In this document: in pieces, positions 58,434-64,000 of the stretch
How the letters are laid out: each line of letters opens with the position of its first letter
How positions within the stretch are numbered: the stretch's first letter is position 1
Assembly: GCF_009760925.1 (NCBI RefSeq)
Contig: NZ_VRLV01000011.1
Location: 62,001 to 126,000 of the forward strand
Direction of reading: 5' to 3'
Source: Nonomuraea typhae
GTDB taxonomy: Bacteria; Actinomycetota; Actinomycetes; Streptosporangiales; Streptosporangiaceae
DNA length: 64,000 nt
Position numbers and translations under genes: made by a program
The notes under the pieces: model-generated
What the model was told of the DNA's origin: nothing
Databases searched by the model: none
What the model saw: only the letters and a program-made list of their open reading frames with translations

Positions 58434-59405
58434 GTGAGCGTGTGGGGTGGTGGCACGGGGCCCGGGGCCGTGGGCGTCCGGGTTGGTGTCGTGGGACCCG
58501 GGGCCATCGCCGAGCGGCACGCCGCAGCGCTTCTGGCGGCCGGGGCGGAGCTGGTCGCGGTGGCCGGTCCCGAGCGGGAGCAGACCACGGCGTTCGCCCG
58601 CGGCTTCGGCGTCCCCGCCGCCTACGGCACGGCCGAGGAGCTTTACGCGCATCCGGGGCTGGACGCCGTCGTCATCGCCTCCCCGCACGCCCATCACGCG
58701 AGGCAGACCCTGACCGCGCTGGAGGCGGGGCTGCACGTGCTGTGCGAGATCCCGATCGCCCTGAGCCTGCCCGAGGCGCAGGCGGTGGCCGAGGCGGCAC
58801 GGGCGGCCGGCAGGCACGTCGCGGTGGCGCACACGTTGCGGCACTGCCTGCCGTACCTGCGGGTGCGGGAGGAGGTGGAGCGCGGCGCGCTCCACGTGCG
58901 GCACATTGTGGCCCGCACGCTGATGTTGCGCCAGGACGACACCGGCATGGGCGGCCGGCCGCGCGGCTGGACCGACGACGTGCTCTGGCACCACGGCGCG
59001 CACACGGTGGACGCCGCGCTGTGGTTCCTCGGCGCGACCGGCGCGGAGGTGCGCGGGATGCGCGGCGAGTCATGGGCGCGCAGCGGACGGCCCATGGACG
59101 GCGGCGCCGTGCTGCGGACCCCGGACGGCGGGCTGGCCACGATCGCGCTGTCCTACCACGCCCGGCTCCCGTCCAGGGACATGACGATCATCGCCGAGGA
59201 CCGCACCCTTCACCTGTCCGGCGGCGTCCTGCGCGAGCACGACGGCACGGTGCTCGTGGACTGCGGTGACCAGATGGAGGACGACGGCCTGGCCCGCCAG
59301 GACGCCGACTTCGTGGCGGCGATCACCGGCGGGCGGCCACCCGGTTGCGCCGTGGCCGACATCCTGCCCGCGATGCGGGTGCTGCACGAGTGGGGAGCAC
59401 AGTGA
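58434..59405 (+). CDS. Gfo/Idh/MocA-family oxidoreductase (third)
   Basis: About 323 residues from GTG 58434 behind AGGTGGGG. In-frame GTGs at 58419 and 58470 are alternatives; the conserved domain starts only at VGVVGPGAIAERHAA. The usual EKP is changed to EIP (LCEIPIALS), so the conserved Lys is Ile here. A segment LWHHGAHTVDAALWF carries the usual His. The loss of the Lys suggests altered or non-redox chemistry. GTGAGCGTG occurs three times in 58369-58442, suggesting the start region was duplicated. Confidence 0.85.
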   Translation: MSVWGGGTGPGAVGVRVGVVGPGAIAERHAAALLAAGAELVAVAGPEREQTTAFARGFGVPAAYGTAEELYAHPGLDAVVIASPHAHHARQTLTALEAGLHVLCEIPIALSLPEAQAVAEAARAAGRHVAVAHTLRHCLPYLRVREEVERGALHVRHIVARTLMLRQDDTGMGGRPRGWTDDVLWHHGAHTVDAALWFLGATGAEVRGMRGESWARSGRPMDGGAVLRTPDGGLATIALSYHARLPSRDMTIIAEDRTLHLSGGVLREHDGTVLVDCGDQMEDDGLARQDADFVAAITGGRPPGCAVADILPAMRVLHEWGAQ

Positions 59406-60154
59406 ACGACCTGGCCACCATGGTCGCCGAAGAGGCCGCGCGAGCGCTGGAGACGGCCCGGCTGGCGCTGCTGCCGATCGGCGCGACCGAGCAGCACGGC
59501 AGGCACCTCACGCTGGAGACCGACTACGCCATCGCGCGTGCGTTCGCCCGCCGCCTGGCCGCCGACCTGGACGGCGACGCGGTGCTGTGCCCCGGCCTGC
59601 CGTACGGGCTGTCCGAGCACCACCTCGGCTTCCCCGGCACGATGACGCTGCGCCCCGAGACCCTGATGGCGATCCTGCGCGACCTGGCCGAGTCGCTGGC
59701 CGCGGCGGGGGTGCGCAAGGTGCTGGTCGTGAACGGGCACGGCGGCAACGTCGACGCGGTACGGCTGGCCGCCAGGACCCTGCGCCGCGACCACGGCGTG
59801 GTCATGGCGCACGTCATGTGGGCCGGTCTGGCCGCGGACGTGATCCCGGAGCTCATGGGAAGCGAACGGTACGGCCACGCCTGCGAAGGTGAGACGTCGG
59901 TGGCGATGGTGCTCGTCCCCCACCTGGTCCGGGCCGAGCGGCTGGCCGAGCCGGCGGCGGCGCTGCCCATCCTGCCGCACACCGTTCCGCACGCTCCCCG
60001 GGTGGATCTTCACTACCCCTATCACCGGCTGTCCGCCTCGGGGGCGCTGGGCGATGCCCGGCTGGCCTCCGAGGAGCTGGGCCACACGATCGTGAACACC
60101 GCCTATGCGCGGGCGCTGGAGTTCGCCCGCGCGTTCGCCGCCGAGGAGGTCTGA
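59402..60154 (+). CDS. Creatininase-family hydrolase
   Basis: Protein of 250 residues from GTG 59402, overlapping the previous stop. Family motifs: LLPIGATEQHGRHL (metal Glu30 and His32), DYAIA (Asp41), VNGHGGN and ACEGETS. Creatininase-fold enzymes open cyclic amides or lactams and some act on sugar-derived lactams or lactones. Being in a sugar-acid operon, a lactonase-like role is more likely than creatinine breakdown. Confidence 0.9.
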   Translation: MNDLATMVAEEAARALETARLALLPIGATEQHGRHLTLETDYAIARAFARRLAADLDGDAVLCPGLPYGLSEHHLGFPGTMTLRPETLMAILRDLAESLAAAGVRKVLVVNGHGGNVDAVRLAARTLRRDHGVVMAHVMWAGLAADVIPELMGSERYGHACEGETSVAMVLVPHLVRAERLAEPAAALPILPHTVPHAPRVDLHYPYHRLSASGALGDARLASEELGHTIVNTAYARALEFARAFAAEEV

Positions 60155-60852
60155 TGCGCGTTCTGGTCGCCGGGGGTTCCGGCGCGGTCGGCGCGATGGT
60201 GCTGCCCGCGCTGGCCGAGCGGCACGAGGTCCGGGTGCTGGACCTGCGTCCGCCGGGCACGCCGGTGGAGTTCGTGGAGGGCAGCGTCACCGATCCCGGC
60301 GCGCTGGCCCGGGCGGCCGACGGCCAGGACGCGCTGGTCTACATGGCGATGGGCAGGAAGACCGGCTGGCGGGACGGGCTGGAGTGGGCGCGCACCCATT
60401 TCACCGTCAGCGTCACCGGGCTGTACCTGACCGTCGAGGCGAGCGCCGCCGCCGGGGTGCGCCAGGTCGTCTACGCCAGCAGCATGTCCGTCTACGACAA
60501 CTACCAGACTCGCGACTACACCAAGGCCCCCGAGCCGGACGCCACCGACGCCTACGGCCTCAGCAAGCGGCTGGGCGAGCAGGTGTGCCTGGCCGCGGTA
60601 CGGCAGCACGGCCTGAAGGTGACCGCGCTGCGCCTGGTGGGCCCGATGCCGGACGAGGACTGGCGGGCCGCGGACGTATCCCCGGTCATGACCGCGGCCT
60701 CCGACGTGGCCACCGCGTTCCTGGCCGCCCTGGAGCGTCCGCAGCCCACGTTCGCCGCCTACACGATCACCGGCGACCATCGCCGCGAGGTCCTCGACTG
60801 GACCCCCGCGGAGCGCGACCTCGGCTGGCGCCCGATGGCCCGCCGTACGTAA
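60154..60852 (+). CDS. NAD-dependent epimerase/dehydratase (extended SDR), uronate-dehydrogenase-like
   Basis: The product is 232 residues with the Rossmann motif AGGSGAVG, catalytic Ser in YASSMSVYD and YGLSK for the Tyr/Lys pair. The ATG overlaps the previous stop (TGATG). It is the last gene of the operon. The length and motifs fit small SDRs such as uronate dehydrogenases, though that specific activity is a guess. The stop lies inside the first unit of a tandem repeat. Confidence 0.88.
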   Translation: MRVLVAGGSGAVGAMVLPALAERHEVRVLDLRPPGTPVEFVEGSVTDPGALARAADGQDALVYMAMGRKTGWRDGLEWARTHFTVSVTGLYLTVEASAAAGVRQVVYASSMSVYDNYQTRDYTKAPEPDATDAYGLSKRLGEQVCLAAVRQHGLKVTALRLVGPMPDEDWRAADVSPVMTAASDVATAFLAALERPQPTFAAYTITGDHRREVLDWTPAERDLGWRPMARRT

Positions 60853-60902
60853 ACGCCGTACGTAAAACGCCGTACGGAGGACGCCGTACGGAGGACGCCG
60901 TG
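60841..60902 (+). repeat. 14-bp tandem repeats with CGTACG cores
   Basis: Four units of CGCCGTACG(TAAA/GAGGA) plus a partial fifth. The CGTACG palindromes sit at 60844, 60857, 60871 and 60885 at 13-14-bp steps. The array spans the end of the SDR gene and lies just upstream of the LuxR-type gene at 60925, so it could be an operator array for that regulator. Confidence 0.75.
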
Positions 60903-60924
60903 CCCGACCCGGGATGATGGGCGG

Positions 60925-61650
60925 GTGGAAGAGAGCGCGCCCCTGAACCAGCTCGCCCGGCGGCTCGAGGAGGTCGTGCGGGAGCTGCGCGGCATCCCCG
61001 TGGACGTCGAGCGGCTGGAGAACAGCGAGCAGGTCAGGCAGGAGATCTCCCGGATGGTCGGCGTCTCGCGCGAGCTGCGCGCGATGCATCCGGTGGGCAC
61101 CGACGACCAGGGCCGCGCCGAGCAGCGCACCAGGCGGGACGTGCTCGACGCGCTGCGGCACGGCCTCACCATGCGCACGGTCGTGCACGCGAGTGTGCTG
61201 GACGATCCGCGCAAGGCGGCCCGGGTCAGGGAGCTGAACGCCGCGGGCGACCGGCACCGCGTCGTGGACGAGCCGATCCAGCAGTTGCTCGTCTTCGACC
61301 GCGCGGCCGCCTTCCTGCGGATCACCCCGGTGGACGGCGCGCCCGGCGGGCTGCTGGTCAGGCAGCAGAGCCTGATCAGCGTCTGTGTGGACCTGTTCGA
61401 GCGGACCTGGGAGCGGGCCCGGGAGGTGGAGGCACCGGTGGCGCGGCTGAGCCCGCGCGAGCGGGAGGTGCTGGCGCTGATCGCGGAGGGGCGGTCCAAC
61501 GGCGCCGTGGCGCGGGCCCTGTCGATCACGGAGGCGGCGGTGGGCAAGCACGTGGCCGGCGTCTTCGCGAAGCTCGAGCTGCCGGCCGGCGACGACGTCA
61601 ACCGGCGGGTGCTGGCCGTGCTGGCGTACCTGCGCGGGGCGGTCAGGTAG
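60925..61650 (+). CDS. LuxR-type HTH regulator with helical N-terminal domain
   Basis: Protein of 241 residues from GTG 60925. The C-terminal HTH is clear (LSPREREVLALIAEGRSNGAVARALSITEAAVGKHVAGVFAKL). The N-terminal part resembles the TrmB-like/phospholipase-D-like effector domain of a group of Streptomyces regulators (MRTVVHASVLDDP, HRVVDEPIQQLLVFD). It lacks a receiver domain. No regulatory target is evident except the repeat array ahead of it. Confidence 0.88.
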   Translation: MEESAPLNQLARRLEEVVRELRGIPVDVERLENSEQVRQEISRMVGVSRELRAMHPVGTDDQGRAEQRTRRDVLDALRHGLTMRTVVHASVLDDPRKAARVRELNAAGDRHRVVDEPIQQLLVFDRAAAFLRITPVDGAPGGLLVRQQSLISVCVDLFERTWERAREVEAPVARLSPREREVLALIAEGRSNGAVARALSITEAAVGKHVAGVFAKLELPAGDDVNRRVLAVLAYLRGAVR

Positions 61651-61663
61651 GGACGGCCCTACC
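61646..61663 (+). terminator. Short hairpin at the end of the LuxR-type gene
   Basis: GGTAGGG (61646-61652) pairs with CCCTACC (61657-61663) around ACGG, spanning the TAG stop. A weak terminator is possible. Confidence 0.4.
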
Positions 61664-61711
61664 CGGGGGTCGGCCTGGCACCCGTACCGGGGCGCCGCCG
61701 TACGAACTTGG

Positions 61712-62281
61712 ATGAAGACCATGCAGCGCATGACTGGATTGCTGGTGGGCGCGGTGTTCGGCGCGGTCTTCGTGGTCGTCAACGCCGGCAGCCCGCTCGA
61801 CGACGTGGTGGCGGTCGCCTTGAAGGCGGCCGCCTGCCTGGCCGCGCTGGGCGTGGCCGCGATGTGGATGGCGGGCGTGAAGAGGGAGAGGGAGAGGGCG
61901 GAGCCTCGTCGGCGGATGTACGGGCGCGGCTATCTCGTGGTCGTCGGGCTGGAGGTGGTCGCGCTCTTCGGTGGCCTGCGGGTCATGGCCGTGATGGGGG
62001 TGCCGGAGAAGGCGGCCGTGGCCTGGGTGGCGTTCGTGGTCGGCGTGCACTTCGTCGCGCTGGCGCCGGTGTGGAAGGACTGGTCCATCGGGGTCGTCGG
62101 CCTGGTGCTCACCCTGCTCGGCGTCGCCGGCGGCGTGCTGGCCGCGACGGCGGGACTCGACTGGGTCCCGCTCGTCAGCGGCGTGGGCTCCGGGGTGTTC
62201 CTGCTGGCGGGCGCGCTCGGCGCGGGCTGGCGGGCTACCCGCCGGCCACGCGTACCGGCAGCCCGGTCAGTCCGTGCATGA
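61712..62281 (+). CDS. Multi-pass membrane protein of unknown function
   Basis: The protein has 189 residues with five or six hydrophobic helices (about 8-25, 33-55, 74-96, 102-118, 124-146 and 152-172) and a basic cytosolic loop (VKRERERAEPRRR). I recognise no family. The 3' end overlaps the convergent P450 gene by 47 bp, which makes the exact C-terminus less certain. Confidence 0.65.
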   Translation: MKTMQRMTGLLVGAVFGAVFVVVNAGSPLDDVVAVALKAAACLAALGVAAMWMAGVKRERERAEPRRRMYGRGYLVVVGLEVVALFGGLRVMAVMGVPEKAAVAWVAFVVGVHFVALAPVWKDWSIGVVGLVLTLLGVAGGVLAATAGLDWVPLVSGVGSGVFLLAGALGAGWRATRRPRVPAARSVRA

Positions 62282-63431
62282 GCATGCCGACCCGCCACCG
62301 CGTCTCCCCTGCCGGTTCCAGGCCGGGGAAGCGGGTCAGCAGGTGAGTGAAGGCGACCTCGCCCTCGGTCCGGGCCAGGGACGCGCCCAGGCAGTAGTGG
62401 ATGCCGTGGCCGAAGGCCAGGTGCTGGCCGGCACGGCGGGAGACGTCGAGGTCGTCGGGACGTTCGTACTGCGCGGCGTCGCGGTTGGCCGACAGCAGGG
62501 AGACCAGGACGAGCGCCCCGGCCGGGATGTCCGTCTCGCCGATCGTCACCGGTTCGGTGGTGAACCGGTAGGTGGAGGTGCTGAGCGGGCCGTCGAAGCG
62601 CAGGAACTCCTCGATGGCCTGCGGCACCAGCGCGGGGTCGGCGCGCAGCAGGGCCATCTGGTCGGGACGGCGCAGCAGCGCCCGCATGCCGTTGGCGATC
62701 AGGTGCACGGTCGTCTCGTGCCCGGCGACCAGGAGCAGCCAGGTGGTGCTGACCAGCTCCTCCATGGTCATCCGGCCCTCTTCGTCGTGGGCGTGGACCA
62801 GGGCGCTGACCAGGTCGTCGCCGGGGTTCTCGCGCTTGGCCGCGCACAGGTCGCCCAGGTAGGCGACGGTGGCCTGGGCGGCGGCCACGACCTCGGCGGG
62901 GTCGAGCGCCGAGCCCTCGATCGTGGTGCTGGACCAGTCGATCACCTTCGGCCAGTCGGGTTCCGGAATGCCGAGCAGTTCGCCGACGACCATGGCGGGC
63001 AGCGGGACCGCGTACTCCTTCATCAGGTCGAACTCCCCGCCGAGCCCGTCCAGGAGGCCGCGGCTGAGCTCTTCGATCCTGGGCCGTAACGCCCTGACGC
63101 GCCCGGCGGTGAACGCGGCCAGCACCAGGCGGCGCAGCCGCGCGTGGTCGGGCGGGTCGTTGAAGAGCATGTTGTCCGGGACGACGGCGGCGGCGCCGCT
63201 GCTGTCGCCGCCCTCGATCTCGTTGGCCTTCATGATGTGCGGGTTGTCGGTGAAGTTCTTGCTCATGCGCGGGTCGGCGAGGACCGCCTTGACGTCCTCG
63301 TACCGCGTCACCAGCCAGACGCGGACGCCCTGGGAGGTGACGGTCAGGGCCACGGGCTGCTCTTGTCTCAGCCGGGCGTAGACGGCGTGCGGGTCGCGCA
63401 GGTACTCCTGATCGAACACACGGTTAATCAC
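62235..63431 (-). CDS. Cytochrome P450 (second), CYP107-like
   Basis: Protein of 398 residues. The I-helix motif is LVAGHETTVH, ExxR is EEFLR, and the heme loop is FGHGIHYCLGASLAR. It resembles the actinomycete CYP107-type macrolide and xenobiotic hydroxylases by overall motif content. It lies upstream of the truncated AraC gene on the same strand, so it may be regulated by it. No redox partner is encoded nearby. Confidence 0.95.
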   Translation of the reverse strand: MINRVFDQEYLRDPHAVYARLRQEQPVALTVTSQGVRVWLVTRYEDVKAVLADPRMSKNFTDNPHIMKANEIEGGDSSGAAAVVPDNMLFNDPPDHARLRRLVLAAFTAGRVRALRPRIEELSRGLLDGLGGEFDLMKEYAVPLPAMVVGELLGIPEPDWPKVIDWSSTTIEGSALDPAEVVAAAQATVAYLGDLCAAKRENPGDDLVSALVHAHDEEGRMTMEELVSTTWLLLVAGHETTVHLIANGMRALLRRPDQMALLRADPALVPQAIEEFLRFDGPLSTSTYRFTTEPVTIGETDIPAGALVLVSLLSANRDAAQYERPDDLDVSRRAGQHLAFGHGIHYCLGASLARTEGEVAFTHLLTRFPGLEPAGETRWRVGMLMHGLTGLPVRVAGG

Positions 63432-63453
63432 GATTGCCCCTCTGCGTCGGGGA

Positions 63454-64000
63454 TCACTCTATTCCGGAGAGCGCCGCCGCTCTATGCTCCGCGGGGCTCA
63501 CTCCCGTCAGCCGTTTGAAGGCGGTGCTGAGCGCGAAACCGTTGGCGTAGCCGACCTTCCGCGCGATCGTGGTCAGCGTGGAGTCCGAGGAGCGCAGCAG
63601 CTCGGCCGCCATGCGCATCCGCCGGCCGGCCAGGTACGCCATCGGCGGCTCGCCGACCTGCGCGACGAAGCGGCGGGCCAGGGCGGCGCGGGAGACGCCG
63701 GTCTCGGCGGCCAGCATCGCCACCGTCCACGCGTGGTCGGGCCGCTCGTGCAGCAGCCGCAGCGCCCGGTCCACCACGGAGTCCCGGCCCGTCACGTGCT
63801 CCTCGAACCAGGAGCGCAGCGCGGTCACCAGGGCCAGGTCCAGGAGCCGGTCGAGGACGGCCTGCTGGCCGGGCCGTACCGCGGCGATCTCCTCGGCCAG
63901 GAGGCCGAGCGCCTTGTGGCGGCCGGCGGGCAGGACCAGCACGGGCGGCAGCTCCCGCAGCAGCCGGTTGCCGACGGGGCCCTCGTAGGCGCCGCTGAGC
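63454..64000 (-). CDS. AraC-family regulator, 5' end beyond window
   Basis: The gene runs off the right edge; at least 182 residues are visible. The C-terminal double HTH is typical (WTVAMLAAETGVSRAALARRF, STLTTIARKVGYANGFALSTAFKRLTGVSP). Residues at the edge (GAYEGPVGNRLLRELPPVLVLP) are the end of the cupin ligand domain of this AraC group. It lies 22 bp upstream of the P450 gene on the same strand and probably controls it. Confidence 0.9.
   Translation of the reverse strand, partial: LSGAYEGPVGNRLLRELPPVLVLPAGRHKALGLLAEEIAAVRPGQQAVLDRLLDLALVTALRSWFEEHVTGRDSVVDRALRLLHERPDHAWTVAMLAAETGVSRAALARRFVAQVGEPPMAYLAGRRMRMAAELLRSSDSTLTTIARKVGYANGFALSTAFKRLTGVSPAEHRAAALSGIE

Noticed and set aside
59402..60154. 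Creatinine degradation pathway
   Set aside because: Only the creatininase fold is present; no creatinase or sarcosine oxidase is nearby and the gene is embedded in a sugar-acid operon.

Overview
The window is very GC-rich actinomycete chromosome. Genes are tightly packed, often with ATGA/GTGA overlaps and GTG starts, and the content (SARP regulator, NRPS/PKS, LanM, several P450s, many MarR/TetR/GntR/AraC/LuxR regulators, secreted trypsin-family proteins) fits a filamentous actinobacterium. A Streptosporangiaceae/Nonomuraea-like source is my guess, not something I can prove. I saw no tRNA, rRNA, CRISPR array or insertion sequence.

Layout. (1) 1-3084: a MacB-like export operon (adaptor with peptidoglycan-binding domain, ATPase, FtsX-type permease), then a MarR regulator, a methyltransferase and a small membrane protein to 4752. 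(2) 4737-7909: two tandem secreted trypsin-fold proteases that arose by duplication, each followed by a matching hairpin. (3) 7984-22554: a compact NRPS-PKS assembly line. The upstream protein (17355-21182) reads [A remnant]-T-C-A-T. The downstream protein (7984-17358) reads C-T-KS-AT-T-C-A-T-TE and is fused to an MFS exporter. A P450 is divergent. (4) 22569-28894: a class II lanthipeptide operon (precursor peptide, LanM, ABC exporter, berberine-bridge-type flavoenzyme), flanked by a convergent response regulator/histidine kinase pair and a SARP regulator (to 32632). (5) 33028-38491: a trypsin-fold pseudoprotease that has lost its whole catalytic triad, a Rieske oxygenase with a TetR regulator, and a dimethylargininase-like enzyme with its own TetR regulator and a tiny coupled ORF. 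(6) 38481-60852: a large carbohydrate/sugar-acid utilisation locus: DapA-like aldolase, three enolase-superfamily enzymes, a DUF4838-type secreted protein, a sugar ABC importer, a beta-helix secreted protein, three Gfo/Idh oxidoreductases, an alpha/beta hydrolase, a hydroxyisobutyrate-dehydrogenase-like enzyme, an amidohydrolase, a creatininase-family enzyme and an SDR. It is interrupted by an XRE regulator plus small-protein pair at 50686-52364. (7) 60925-64000: a LuxR-type regulator, a membrane protein, a second P450 and a truncated AraC regulator.

How they work together. In region 6 a palindromic motif, AGGACCTAGGTC and close variants, lies in every promoter region I checked (about 40571, 48106, 48216, 53633, 55241, 56616). 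The GntR/FadR-type gene at 40669 sits next to one copy, so this looks like one regulon with its own repressor. In region 3 two of the four NRPS modules lack a usable adenylation domain, so two carrier domains must be charged by some other enzyme or not used. The last module is predicted to add glycine to a beta-keto chain, which would allow a tetramate-type release. Regions 3 and 4 meet with only 14 bp between the convergent P450 and flavoenzyme genes, and together they may be one hybrid biosynthetic cluster or two neighbours.
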